A DNA stretch of 64,000 bases from Syntrophomonas zehnderi OL-4 (GCF_000983115.1 NZ_CGIH01000002.1:1-64000), one strand, 5' to 3'; counted from the stretch's first letter, positions 1-8,718 are shown. Translations and numbers: made by a program. The notes: generated from the sequence alone by a model not told the origin.

Positions 1-36
1 CTGCTGATATTAAATCCAGCAGCCTTTTTTATTTTG
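1..36 (+). terminator. Rho-independent terminator of a gene left of the window
   Basis: CTGCTG and CAGCAG form a 6-bp stem around a 10-base loop, and the stem is followed directly by CCTTTTTTATTTTG. The T-run is on the plus strand, so it would end transcription entering from the left edge. It can also face the 3' end of the minus-strand amidoligase gene, which stops at 165. Confidence 0.6.
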
Positions 37-164
37 TTATTATTTTTATTATAATGAAGCCTGGTTAAATACAGCAAACGGGGAATAATAATTAAAAATA
101 TTTTAGTTTACATAATGTTCATTATGAGAAGTTAGGGAAATTAACGGGGGAATACTAATTCAAT

Positions 165-1745
165 TTAAGAATGTGTCGTGCCATAGCTTGGCAATACCGG
201 TGCGATAGACGCTACATGGCTGCCTCCAATATTAGTAGATACTACGCGATTTCGATTTGAGGTGGAACTCGATCCGTTAAGCCTACGGTTGCTGAGTCTT
301 TGGCTGCCGCGCTGGTTGTTATGAATACTGCTGCTGGATGCCGATAGCTTTGCGGATTTTTTTGGCAGACCATAGTTTTTACTGAACATGGTACTTAAAG
401 ACCAGGCCTTACGAATGTCCTGTTTTTCGTTCCAGGTTCTCTTTTCTGTTATCATATCACGGATGACCTGCAACTCGTTTTTATATTCCTTATAACTGTC
501 TAATCCCTGAATATCTCCCCAGATATCTTCAAACAGCGGTCTAAAGTATTGCTGGTCTCCATTATAGAAAGCCCGATGAGCTTCCAGGTTAACAAAAACG
601 TTTCGGTTCAACCTCTGGTAATTGCTGCTGACGATCTTAGCCAGACATAGTACCGCCATCGTTATTTCCGGTGTAATCAGCCAACTGGCTGGGGTTCTGT
701 ATTCAAAACCGCCATAGTCTTTTTCCCGGAACTCAGCTAATTGTCCATATTTATGCCTTCTCCTGACTGCTGTGGTTGGATTTTCGATGAGAAAAATGGG
801 CAACCCCAGGTAATTGTCAAGCGTTCTTAATAAATGGTTGTTTAACTTAAGGTTGCTGAAATGAATATGTCCCCCGATCGAATAGCCTGAAAACGGCTGA
901 CTGCCAGCCAGCCACTTAATGTTTTTATAAGGAACCATTTTATTGGCCTGTTCAAGGGCTGACTTAATGTTATTAAACAGAATAAACGGGGAAGTATCTG
1001 GTTTAGGTCGTAATTCGGCTATCGGTCTTTGCTGGCGGCTGGGGACGCGAATGTTGTCACAGCCGACCAGGCCATCCCGAGGAAAGAAATCTGAGGAGGG
1101 TATCATTTTACTGTTTTTACTGTTGGCAATCATGAATTCGGGATCTGCCCCCAGTTTAATCTCAACCGGTTCTGGCCATCCATCCTGATATTGTCTTTTT
1201 ATTTCTTCGAGTTTAAGCCATAAAAACTGCCAATCCTTATCACGGATAGAGGGAGAGGTGTCAACTTCGGTAATTTTTATCTTGCGCTGTCCGTTTACAG
1301 ATACGCCAATCATGGCAAAATCCAGCCCCAACAAGCATAAAGCCCTTTTAGCCAATTCAGCAATTTTAATAATTTTGTTTTCTTCAATATATTTTTTGTT
1401 GGCGGTGGTTTTTCCATAGACAATTTGTTGAATAGATATTATGGTTCGATCCCATATTAATACATTATATTGTTTAGTAATCGTATCTGTCAGAGGCAGA
1501 CTCGCGGAGATTCCGTTTAGAGCCAAGATTCCTTCAATTACGTCTTTGTTTATGCTGTTTATAAAAGCTCGGGCACGATTTATATAATGATTTACGGGAT
1601 AGATGCCTATTTCTGCCGTAATATCAATATACCTTAAACCCTCCATTTCAAATTCATAACTGCTGACCTGTTCCCATTCGTTTTTAAAATAATTTAGTAA
1701 CCTGTCTCCGGTAGGATTGGCTTTATAAAGGATATTTAATTTCAT
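165..1745 (-). CDS. GS-fold COOH-NH2 ligase (amidoligase) with N-terminal ATP-grasp-like part
   Basis: Predicted to form an amide bond between a carboxylate and an amine at ATP cost; the substrate is unknown. About residues 200-355 carry the signature of the phage phiEco32-like COOH-NH2 ligase type 2 family: GADPEF near 199-204, GGHIHF near 291-296 and GGFEYRTPASW near 345-355. The N-terminal 190 residues end in ITEVDTSPS, which resembles the metal-binding strand of ATP-grasp enzymes, so this may be a decayed or minimal ATP-grasp part. The last 60 residues are Ser/Asn/Arg-rich and low in complexity. I prefer the ATG at 1745 because GAGGT lies just upstream; an in-frame ATG at 1775 has no ribosome site and overlaps the upstream gene. 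It follows a YheC/YheD gene by 19 bp, so the two are probably co-transcribed. Family assignment is fairly sure; physiological role is inference. Confidence 0.75.
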   Translation of the reverse strand: MKLNILYKANPTGDRLLNYFKNEWEQVSSYEFEMEGLRYIDITAEIGIYPVNHYINRARAFINSINKDVIEGILALNGISASLPLTDTITKQYNVLIWDRTIISIQQIVYGKTTANKKYIEENKIIKIAELAKRALCLLGLDFAMIGVSVNGQRKIKITEVDTSPSIRDKDWQFLWLKLEEIKRQYQDGWPEPVEIKLGADPEFMIANSKNSKMIPSSDFFPRDGLVGCDNIRVPSRQQRPIAELRPKPDTSPFILFNNIKSALEQANKMVPYKNIKWLAGSQPFSGYSIGGHIHFSNLKLNNHLLRTLDNYLGLPIFLIENPTTAVRRRHKYGQLAEFREKDYGGFEYRTPASWLITPEITMAVLCLAKIVSSNYQRLNRNVFVNLEAHRAFYNGDQQYFRPLFEDIWGDIQGLDSYKEYKNELQVIRDMITEKRTWNEKQDIRKAWSLSTMFSKNYGLPKKSAKLSASSSSIHNNQRGSQRLSNRRLNGSSSTSNRNRVVSTNIGGSHVASIAPVLPSYGTTHS

Positions 1746-1764
1746 AGCGTACCTCATCTGTGCA

Positions 1765-3126
1765 CTATTGTGCAAAGTTGCTTTTAAATATAAAATAATC
1801 GTTTAACAGATTTAAATGACGTTGTCGGATATCATCTTCATCAAAACTGGCGGGTTTTGAGTTTGCCTCTATTATCCACATCCTCCCTTCTTTGTCTAAA
1901 CCAATATCCAGAGATAGTATGGCCAGATTCAGACCCAGATCTTGCTCTAGTACGCGGGGTAGTATCTGAGCAATCGTTTCTAATTGCTTATTGACATTTC
2001 TGGATTTTTCACTATCTTTTCCATATAACTCTTGGAGCGTCCCCGCAAAATTACCTTTCGTTCCCCCATTCGGAACATGGGTCACGAATTTTCCCGGTGC
2101 GGCAATTCTGACTGCTGCTCCGGTTAGCTGCCATTGGCCCTGACCGTTTTTCTGCACCTGGGCTCTGATGTCGAAAACGTTACCATCGATGCAGTTAAGG
2201 TCGATCCCCTGCTGAAGTATATATTTCTCACCCTCGGGGATTCTTAACTGCTTATATAACTGCATGGATGTATGACATTTTAGCCAGCCTGATTTACTGC
2301 CCACTCTATAATAAGAATATGATTGGGGTGAATTTACCACAATCTTTATAATTCCCTTCCCCACACTGCTTTCGGTTGGCTTAATGAAAAATTCGGTAAA
2401 ATTGGCCAGGTAGTAAACCAGTTTTTCCTGGGAATAACGATCAGTCTCCGGTAGCATGATACGGGTTATGGAGTTTGAGTACAGGCTTTTATGTACCTCC
2501 CATTTATTTAAAAAACGGGTATTAAAAACGTGAATGGATTTACGGACGGCTTTTTGCAGAAATAACTGCACGTGATTTTCTCGTTCCCGGGAACGGGAGG
2601 TGATTCGATTGTATATAATATCGGGCAGCGGAAAACTAGCCCGAACCCATTTGCCTTTACCTTTCTGGCTGGCGATATAGCGATGGCCGTTTATTATCTG
2701 CCTGGTAAAGTTCACCCCATCAGCATAAAAAAAATACATTAAAATGTTTCTTTTGGTTGCAGCTTCATTCATTTCCGCCAGGATTCTGCCTTCTTTACCT
2801 GTCGGCAAAGAATACCCCTTATCAGTTTTCCTGGCTAGCAAAACCCCTACAACTGGCCCTAACTTTATCGCCGGGCCTGCAACCCGGCAGTAATTTAATT
2901 GCAGTTTTTCAAAATGCGATCCCTGGGTAAGCATCTTACCGGTTTTCAATAAGGGGGATAATAATAAAGCCAGCCCAGACGGTATCGTTTCATCGAGCTT
3001 AAATTCAGCCTCAATCTGATTCCGGCCTAAAAAAACCTTATGATCCCGTATAGTTAAATCATTATATATATCTTGCGCTACAGCGATCTTAATAGTAGTC
3101 TCACCATTACTGCTAATAACGAACAC
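1765..3126 (-). CDS. YheC/YheD-family ATP-grasp protein, paralogue 1
   Basis: 453 residues of the YheC/YheD family, known in Bacillus as spore-coat-associated. ATP-grasp hallmarks are visible: FIKPTESSVGKGI near 247-259 (nucleotide-binding Lys249 and glycine loop), FDIRAQVQKNGQG near 318-330, and WIIEANSKP near 417-425 for metal binding. The N-terminal 110 residues contain a small beta-rich domain ending in IKLGPVVGVL, which all three paralogues here share as G-P-x-x-G-I/V. The start codon is GTG at 3126; the ribosome site is weak (CCGAGGTG overlaps it), so the start could be a few codons off. It is the first gene of an operon with the amidoligase. A sigma-K-like promoter motif lies 23 bases upstream. 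The product ligated is unknown. Confidence 0.85.
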   Translation of the reverse strand: MFVISSNGETTIKIAVAQDIYNDLTIRDHKVFLGRNQIEAEFKLDETIPSGLALLLSPLLKTGKMLTQGSHFEKLQLNYCRVAGPAIKLGPVVGVLLARKTDKGYSLPTGKEGRILAEMNEAATKRNILMYFFYADGVNFTRQIINGHRYIASQKGKGKWVRASFPLPDIIYNRITSRSRERENHVQLFLQKAVRKSIHVFNTRFLNKWEVHKSLYSNSITRIMLPETDRYSQEKLVYYLANFTEFFIKPTESSVGKGIIKIVVNSPQSYSYYRVGSKSGWLKCHTSMQLYKQLRIPEGEKYILQQGIDLNCIDGNVFDIRAQVQKNGQGQWQLTGAAVRIAAPGKFVTHVPNGGTKGNFAGTLQELYGKDSEKSRNVNKQLETIAQILPRVLEQDLGLNLAILSLDIGLDKEGRMWIIEANSKPASFDEDDIRQRHLNLLNDYFIFKSNFAQ

Positions 3127-3148
3127 CTCGGGCTGTTTATTGATAATC

Positions 3149-3176
3149 TATACTATGTGGCAGCCCATAGCAAAGT
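3149..3176 (-). promoter_or_regulatory. Possible mother-cell (sigma-K-like) promoter of the YheCD1-amidoligase operon
   Basis: On the minus strand, AC at 3176-3175 is followed after 17 bases by CATAGTATA (3157-3149). This fits the B. subtilis sigma-K pattern AC-N16/17-CATANNNTA. The same pattern with the same spacing precedes the other YheC/YheD operon. The motif is short, so a chance match is possible. Confidence 0.35.
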
Positions 3177-3180
3177 GCAT

Positions 3181-3228
3181 AAAGAAGAAACGCTCTTGGT
3201 ATGTCATTATAATACACACCAAGAGCGC
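3181..3228 (-). terminator. Terminator after the YchF-like gene
   Basis: CGCTCTTGGT (3191-3200) pairs perfectly with ACCAAGAGCG (3218-3227). Read on the minus strand, the stem is followed by TTTCTTCTTT. It sits between the 3' end of the YchF-like gene (3247) and the promoter of the ATP-grasp operon. Confidence 0.6.
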
Positions 3229-3246
3229 TGCTTGTTTCTTGTGTCC

Positions 3247-4311
3247 CTAGACGTTGAAACGAAAATGGACAATATCCCCGTCTTTTACGATATATTCTTT
3301 GCCTTCCAGGCGAAATAGCCCCTTCTCTTTAACGGCATTCATTGAACCCAGTTCCACAAAATCATTATAGTCTACCACTTCAGCCCGGATAAATCCGCGT
3401 TCTATATCAGAGTGAATCTTGCCAGCCGCCTTTCGGGCTATCGTATTCTGCTCAATTGTCCAGGCCTTAACTTCATCCTCGCCAACTGTGAAGAAAGAAA
3501 TTAACCCCAAACGCTGATACATACTGCGGCTTATCTTAATAAGCCCGCTTTCCTTAATCCCCAGAGCATTTAGGAATTCCTCTTTTTCATCTTCTGCGAG
3601 TTCAGCAATTTCCTTTTCTATCTCGGCCGCTATTTCCACAACGGGAACACCATACTGGCGGGAATACTCAGCTATCTCCTCTTTTTTAACATAATCTTTA
3701 TTGACTAGCCCATCATCCGCCAAATTCAGGCATATCAGCATAGGTTTGCTGGTCAGGAATTGATAGCTGCTTAAGAGGTTTTCTTCTTGTTCATCCAACT
3801 GCAGAGACGAAATGGGCTTCTCATCTTCCAAGGTTTGCTTAAGACGTTCCATCAAGGCTAGTTCTTTTACCATCTGGTTCTTTTTTTTATTATTTTCAAT
3901 TCTTTCGATCCGTTTTTCGATCAGATCCAGATCAGCTAAAAGCAGTTCATAGCTAATGGTTTCAATATCGCGCAAGGGATCGATCGAATCATAAATGGAA
4001 GGTACCGCGTCGTTTTCAAAAAGCCGCACAACATGTAGAAGTGCATCTGCCTTGCGAACCGCATCTAAAAATACATTGGCACCTTTGTCAGCCCCGGGGA
4101 TCAAACCGGGGATATCCACTAGCTCCAACTGCGCATAACTGGTCTTTTTAGGTTTATAAAGTGAACTTAAATGGTCTATTCTGGCATCGGGAATTTTGGC
4201 TATAGCAGTGTTGGCCTTGCCTTGGCTGTTAGCTTTATCCCTTTGGTTGCTCAGCAGTTCGAATAATGTGGTCTTGCCAACCCCAGGCATACCAATAATT
4301 CCTAATTGCAT
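3247..4311 (-). CDS. YchF-like (Obg-family) GTPase/ATPase, diverged
   Basis: 354 residues with the YchF layout: a P-loop GMPGVGKTT (8-15), DIPGL (66-70) as G3, a helical insert, and a C-terminal TGS/DUF933 domain ending in the very typical DGDIVHFRFNV. YchF proteins bind ribosomes and hydrolyse ATP; they act in translation and stress responses. This copy differs from the usual form: the P-loop reads GMPGVGKTT where GLPNVGKST is normal, and the G4 position reads NLAD (196-199) where YchF usually has NxxE and GTP-specific relatives NKxD. Nucleotide preference is therefore uncertain. It stands alone, with a terminator after it and a 239-bp gap before it. It may be a paralogue of a canonical YchF elsewhere in the genome. 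Confidence 0.8.
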   Translation of the reverse strand: MQLGIIGMPGVGKTTLFELLSNQRDKANSQGKANTAIAKIPDARIDHLSSLYKPKKTSYAQLELVDIPGLIPGADKGANVFLDAVRKADALLHVVRLFENDAVPSIYDSIDPLRDIETISYELLLADLDLIEKRIERIENNKKKNQMVKELALMERLKQTLEDEKPISSLQLDEQEENLLSSYQFLTSKPMLICLNLADDGLVNKDYVKKEEIAEYSRQYGVPVVEIAAEIEKEIAELAEDEKEEFLNALGIKESGLIKISRSMYQRLGLISFFTVGEDEVKAWTIEQNTIARKAAGKIHSDIERGFIRAEVVDYNDFVELGSMNAVKEKGLFRLEGKEYIVKDGDIVHFRFNV

Positions 4312-4388
4312 ACTGATAATCCACGACCCTTCCCTGAAAATAGTCAGCTTATATTATATCAAAGTATAGTGAAAAGACCAGTTTCTAA

Positions 4389-4550
4389 TTAGTTTACATA
4401 ATTATTCTTATTGTAAACATTAACGGTAAGCAGTTATATGTTGAGTTCAAGAAAGGTCTTACCGATCTGGGCGGCGCAAGAGGAGTCATCGTAAGAGAAA
4501 ACGTTGCCAAATGTTTAGTACTCAAACCTCATCTGCTTGGCTTACAATAA
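4389..4550 (+). pseudogene. Possible gene remnant without a start codon
   Basis: In the gap upstream of the YchF-like gene, one plus-strand frame stays open for 53 codons and ends in TAA at 4548-4550. It reads as ordinary protein-like sequence (for example LYVEFKKGLTDLGGARG and VIVRENVAKCLVLK), but it has no ATG/GTG/TTG start with a ribosome site. I do not recognise the family. It could be the tail of a deleted gene or simply chance. Confidence 0.2.
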
Positions 4551-5378
4551 TTACAGGCTGATCTGCGAGATGGATAGAATCAGAAATATGCCTGTAACCG
4601 CGATTCCTAACAAAAGGGTCATATAACCTCCCTGGGTGCTGAATTGATAGAGCCTTTTGGCATTGCCGATGTTAAACAGAAACAGGGCAATCGCTAAAAC
4701 CAGCAGTAGTATTATAAAGTTGGGGGCATCTGATCCCGGATAAAATATGGCTACATAAAGAACATATCCTGCCAGTAAAAAAACGTTAAGTTTGTAATAA
4801 AGTCTAAAGTATCGGTCTTCATGCATATCTTCGCCTTTTTCCTCAACCGGCATGGCATCCATGTCAATAACTTTTATATCCTGGCCTGTTCTTTCAGCAA
4901 TTACTTCTGCCAGGGATTCATTTTCAGGAGTTATCCCCAGAAATCCTCGCTGGGTTTTAAGATACAGGAATCCATCTTTGGCATGGGTTCCATACATACG
5001 CACCGGACCTACCCCTTTTAACTGGAATAATCCAACTATGTAACCGGGCCAAGTAATCGCCAGGAAGGGAAAGAAATTGCCGTGTCCTTTTATTTCGATT
5101 ACCTCATTAAATTCTTCCCAAGCTATATGTTTTTTGGCGAACCCCCATATTAAAATGAAATGATCATCATTAACCTGATACTTAAGATTAAAAGCACCCA
5201 AGATCAGATAGACTTGGACAACCAGCAGCAGGTAGGTTGGTATGTATAAAAGGATTTTAAGCGTTTTGTCGGATTCATCCAAAGAATAGCCTATACCCCA
5301 AATGGCAAAGCCATACACCACTACACCGAAAATCAATCCAAACCAAGCTCCCCATGATTTCCTGGCTTTGTAAATCAT
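4551..5378 (-). CDS. Membrane protein with PH-like domain
   Basis: 275 residues. Two hydrophobic segments (about 12-30 and 42-62) precede a soluble region of about 120 residues whose pattern (YQVNDDHFILIWGFAKKHIAWEEFNEV) resembles bacterial PH-like domains, followed by two or three more membrane segments (about 198-215, 221-238, 250-272). The 3' end abuts the possible remnant. It begins 26 bp after hbd, so it is probably the last gene of a pfkA-hbd operon. No enzymatic motif is visible. Function is unknown; a membrane-associated regulatory or scaffold role would be a guess. Confidence 0.6.
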   Translation of the reverse strand: MIYKARKSWGAWFGLIFGVVVYGFAIWGIGYSLDESDKTLKILLYIPTYLLLVVQVYLILGAFNLKYQVNDDHFILIWGFAKKHIAWEEFNEVIEIKGHGNFFPFLAITWPGYIVGLFQLKGVGPVRMYGTHAKDGFLYLKTQRGFLGITPENESLAEVIAERTGQDIKVIDMDAMPVEEKGEDMHEDRYFRLYYKLNVFLLAGYVLYVAIFYPGSDAPNFIILLLVLAIALFLFNIGNAKRLYQFSTQGGYMTLLLGIAVTGIFLILSISQISL

Positions 5379-5404
5379 AATAAACCCTCCATAACTAACC
5401 CCCG

Positions 5405-6250
5405 CTATTCATAATTATAGAAGCCTTGGCCACTCTTTCTTCCGTAATAACCTGCTCTGACCATGGTTGACAAGCAGGTATGAGGACGGTATTTGGTATC
5501 TCTGAACTCATTATAAAATACCAGCATAATCGAATACAAGGTATCCAAACCAATAATGTCAGCTAACTTAAGCGGCCCAATTGGCATATTGGCTCCCAGG
5601 ATCATGGCTTGGTCAATAGTCTCTTTATCAATTCCTTCTCCGTATAACCATACAGCTTCATTTATATATGGAAGTAATATGCGATTGACAATAAATCCAG
5701 GGCTTTCTCGATTGAGTAAAACGTGTTCTTTGCCTATTCTTTCAATAAATCCTTGCGTTTTTTTCACGGTGTCGTCCGAAGTTTCCATACCCCGCACCAA
5801 CTCGACCAGTTTTATGCAGGGTACGGGATTGAAAAAATGTATCCCTATAACTTGGTCGTGCCTTTGAGTAGATGTAGCTATTTCAGTGATGGACAGTGTG
5901 GAGGTATTAGTCGCCAGTATGGTATGCGGGGGACAGATATTATCTAACTCAGCAAATATCTGTTTTTTTACCGCCATATTTTCAACAACGGCTTCTATGA
6001 CCAGATCGGCATCTTTTAGATCTGACAGATCAACTGTACCATAAATCAAACTCAAAATTTCAGATTTTTTTTCAGGTTTAAGCTCGCCGCTTTTAATCAA
6101 GCGTTCCAGGTTAAGGTCTATCGTCTTAAGACCATCTTCAACCAGGGGCATCTGCAAATCACGCATTATGACCTTAAAGCCCGCCTGGGCGGCCACCTGG
6201 GCAATACCGGCGCCCATTTTACCAGCACCTAATACCGCAATCTTGTTCAC
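5405..6250 (-). CDS. hbd: 3-hydroxybutyryl-CoA dehydrogenase
   Basis: Catalyses NAD-dependent interconversion of (S)-3-hydroxybutyryl-CoA and acetoacetyl-CoA in butyrate beta-oxidation or butyrate formation. The N-terminal Rossmann motif AVLGAGKMGAGIA, the segment IHFFNPVPCIKLVELV with the catalytic His, and the C-terminal helical domain with GANMPIGPLKLADIIGLDT are all present. I chose GTG at 6250, which lies five bases after GGGGGGTGG and gives 281 residues, the usual length; a GTG three codons earlier (6259) overlaps that ribosome site. It lies 48 bp after pfkA and 26 bp before a membrane-protein gene, so the three are probably one operon. The pairing with a phosphofructokinase is unusual, as most hbd genes sit with thiolase and crotonase. 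Confidence 0.92.
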   Translation of the reverse strand: MNKIAVLGAGKMGAGIAQVAAQAGFKVIMRDLQMPLVEDGLKTIDLNLERLIKSGELKPEKKSEILSLIYGTVDLSDLKDADLVIEAVVENMAVKKQIFAELDNICPPHTILATNTSTLSITEIATSTQRHDQVIGIHFFNPVPCIKLVELVRGMETSDDTVKKTQGFIERIGKEHVLLNRESPGFIVNRILLPYINEAVWLYGEGIDKETIDQAMILGANMPIGPLKLADIIGLDTLYSIMLVFYNEFRDTKYRPHTCLSTMVRAGYYGRKSGQGFYNYE

Positions 6251-6298
6251 TTTATCCACCCCCCAATTATCGGAACCTATGGCTTCATGACTTTACTT

Positions 6299-7396
6299 TT
6301 ATAAACAGTCACCGAAGCTCATTCCTAGGGCACGGGCAGTTCCAACCATTTCGCCTTCCGGATCCACCTTGCGCAGTTCTTTTATGGCTTCCAAGATCGG
6401 TACAGTTATAATATTTGAACCGGTAAGGCTCACCATACTGCCAAATTTGCCTGCCATTACGGCGTGTACCGCTGCAACCCCATAACGGCTCGATATAATG
6501 CGGTCATACGGTATGGGGGATCCACCCCGCTGCAGATGTCCCAAAACGGTAACCCGGGTTTCAATGTTGCTGGCGTTTTCGATATCCTGAGCCAGCTTAT
6601 TGCCGATCCCTCCCAGGCGTATAGGATCATGGCTGGTGTGATCCATCCTTTGAATCACCATCTCTCCGCCTTTTTCCACAGCGCCCTCGGCAATCACGAT
6701 GATACTGAATTTTTTATCCTGTTCATAGCGTTGTTGAATTTTCTGGATGACACATTCCAGTCTATAAGGAATTTCCGGTATTAAAATAACATCGGCACCG
6801 CCTGATATGCCGGCATGCAAACTGATCCAGCCGGCATACCTGCCCATCACTTCGAGTATCATTACCCGGTGATGAGATTCTGCCGTGGTATGCAAGCGAT
6901 CAATGGCTTCAGAAGCCGTATCTACAGCCGTGTTAAATCCGAAGGTAACATCCGTGGCACCCAAATCGTTATCAATCGTTTTGGGAACGGCCACGACATT
7001 AACCCCTTTATTATAAAATTTCTGGGCGATATGCAGACTGCCGTCTCCGCCTATGACTATTAGGGCATCGATATCAAGATTCCTTAGATTCTCGATCGCT
7101 CGATCGGATTGATCTGTATAGGTTTGTTTGCCATCTACCATAGTTAAAAAACGGAAAGGGTCATCACGGTTACTGCTGCCTAATATTGTACCGCCGGTGT
7201 GACCTATTCCGGAAACAGATTTCAGATTCAAGTTTACATAATTATTAGTGACCAGTCCTTTAAATCCATCTTGAAAACCCAGTACTTCCAAACCATATTC
7301 ATTAATGGCTGCTTTGGTCACGGCACGTATTACTGCATTTAGGCCAGGGCAATCTCCCCCGCCGGTCAAGACTCCTATCCTTTTGATTTTTTCCAA
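6299..7396 (-). CDS. pfkA: 6-phosphofructokinase
   Basis: Phosphorylates fructose-6-phosphate at C1 in glycolysis. Motifs: GVLTGGGDCPGLNAVIR (phosphoryl-donor loop), GGDGSLHIA, PKTIDNDLGATD (catalytic Asp), and GHLQRGG for substrate contact. The GGDGS glycine is typical of ATP-dependent enzymes, whereas the Lys in PKTIDND is typical of PPi-type enzymes. This Gly/Lys mix is known from the group III PFKs of actinomycetes, so phosphoryl donor cannot be read with certainty. I place the start at TTG 7396, six bases after GGAGGT, giving 365 residues; the longer frame to 7447 starts inside untranslated leader. It is the first gene of an operon with hbd. Confidence 0.9.
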   Translation of the reverse strand: MEKIKRIGVLTGGGDCPGLNAVIRAVTKAAINEYGLEVLGFQDGFKGLVTNNYVNLNLKSVSGIGHTGGTILGSSNRDDPFRFLTMVDGKQTYTDQSDRAIENLRNLDIDALIVIGGDGSLHIAQKFYNKGVNVVAVPKTIDNDLGATDVTFGFNTAVDTASEAIDRLHTTAESHHRVMILEVMGRYAGWISLHAGISGGADVILIPEIPYRLECVIQKIQQRYEQDKKFSIIVIAEGAVEKGGEMVIQRMDHTSHDPIRLGGIGNKLAQDIENASNIETRVTVLGHLQRGGSPIPYDRIISSRYGVAAVHAVMAGKFGSMVSLTGSNIITVPILEAIKELRKVDPEGEMVGTARALGMSFGDCL

Positions 7397-7451
7397 AGCA
7401 ATACCTCCTATATTTTTAACCGAAATAGCAGTTATATCCGGCATCACAGAA

Positions 7452-7484
7452 TGAAAATCAAGGTGGGCTAATCCCCCACCTTTT
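7452..7484 (-). terminator. Terminator between htrA and pfkA
   Basis: AAGGTGGG (7460-7467) pairs with CCCACCTT (7475-7482) around a 7-base loop. Minus-strand reading continues into GATTTTCAT; plus-strand reading continues into TTTAATTA. It lies after the htrA stop and before pfkA, so pfkA probably starts from its own promoter within about 55 bp. Confidence 0.55.
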
Positions 7485-7539
7485 AATTATAGTATTATCA
7501 TGTTATTCGGCAAATAACAGCATATCCCTTTAATTATAG

Positions 7540-8673
7540 TTATGGTTTTTCAATTAAGGTTAATTTAGTAGACTGGTTTTTTCCATTTCTAACTATTTCC
7601 ACACTGATTGAATCTCCAACCCGTTTGCTCTTTAAATATGTCTGTAATTCATCTGAAGAATTAATTTTTTTGCCGTCCAGTCCTATGATAACATCGTTGG
7701 ATTGGATGCCTGCCCGTTCAGCCGGGCTGCCGCTAATCACCTTGACTACAATAGCTCCGTAGTTGGGAGCATTTAAATAAGCGGCGGCTTTTTCATCCAT
7801 GTCTTCAAGCCATACCCCCATATAAGGTCTAACCACTTTGCCTTTATTGATTAAGTCATCAATAACTTCTTTGGCGGTGTTTACGGAAATGGCAAAACCT
7901 ATTCCCTGGGCGGAAGCATTTACAGCCGTATTTATGCCGATAACCTGTCCGTTGGTATTAAGGAGCGGGCCGCCGCTGTTGCCTGGATTAATGGCAGCAT
8001 CAGTTTGAATCAGGTTTTTATAGGCTCTGTTTTCTATTTGCACGGGACGTCCCAAGGCACTGATTACGCCTGCGGTTACGGTATGATCTAGCCCATAGGG
8101 GTTACCTATGGCTACTACCCATTCACCGGGTCTTATTTTACTTGAATCTCCCAGGCTTAATACAGCCAGATCTTTGGGGGGATCAATTTTTAAAACAGCC
8201 AGATCCAGTTCTTGATCTTGTCCTATCACCCGGGCCGGATATTTTTTGCTGTCCCCGATATTTACCTTGATTGAATTAGCGCCCTTAATAACGTGTTGAT
8301 TCGTTAAGATATAGCCATCTTTACTGATAATAAAGCCGCTACCAATTCCCTGCTCAATGTTGGGCCGAGGCTGGTTATCTCCAAAAAACTGGCGAAAAAA
8401 AGGATCATTTAAGTATAGATCTCGATTGTTGTTTACTACTACACTGGTTTCTATATTCACTACTGCGGGACTAACCCGCTCAACCATGTCGGCAATATTC
8501 ATGGGCCCTACGGTTGTACTGGCTAAGGCAGTGGAACTGCCATGGGTTTTGGGGTTAGTTTCAGCGACCTGCTTATTGTTGTGAAAAATAATCAGTTCAC
8601 CTACCAGCAAAAGCAGAATTGCCAAAACAATTGCGCCTTTGAATAGCTTGGAACTTCTACTGTCGGTTTGCAT
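7540..8673 (-). CDS. HtrA/DegP-like membrane-anchored serine protease
   Basis: 377 residues of the S1C trypsin-like family, acting outside the membrane on misfolded proteins. One N-terminal transmembrane helix (about 13-31) anchors it. The catalytic triad is readable: His127 in TNQHVIKG, Asp157 in ELDLAVLKI and Ser233 in INPGNSGGPL. A single PDZ domain follows (about 275-372, with GSPAERAGIQSNDVIIGLDG). The order TM-protease-PDZ matches HtrA/YkdA-type proteins of Firmicutes. ATG at 8673 is preceded by AGGAAGGAGAAAG. It has its own promoter and a terminator behind it, so it is likely a single-gene unit. Confidence 0.93.
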   Translation of the reverse strand: MQTDSRSSKLFKGAIVLAILLLLVGELIIFHNNKQVAETNPKTHGSSTALASTTVGPMNIADMVERVSPAVVNIETSVVVNNNRDLYLNDPFFRQFFGDNQPRPNIEQGIGSGFIISKDGYILTNQHVIKGANSIKVNIGDSKKYPARVIGQDQELDLAVLKIDPPKDLAVLSLGDSSKIRPGEWVVAIGNPYGLDHTVTAGVISALGRPVQIENRAYKNLIQTDAAINPGNSGGPLLNTNGQVIGINTAVNASAQGIGFAISVNTAKEVIDDLINKGKVVRPYMGVWLEDMDEKAAAYLNAPNYGAIVVKVISGSPAERAGIQSNDVIIGLDGKKINSSDELQTYLKSKRVGDSISVEIVRNGKNQSTKLTLIEKP

Positions 8674-8718
8674 TAACTTTCTCCTTCCTAGATTTATAAA
8701 GTTTATTACTTTCCATAA

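Noticed and set aside
7397-7447. Longer start for phosphofructokinase
   Set aside because: The extra 17 codons do not resemble PFK, and GGAGGT lies inside them, just before a TTG that gives the normal N-terminus.
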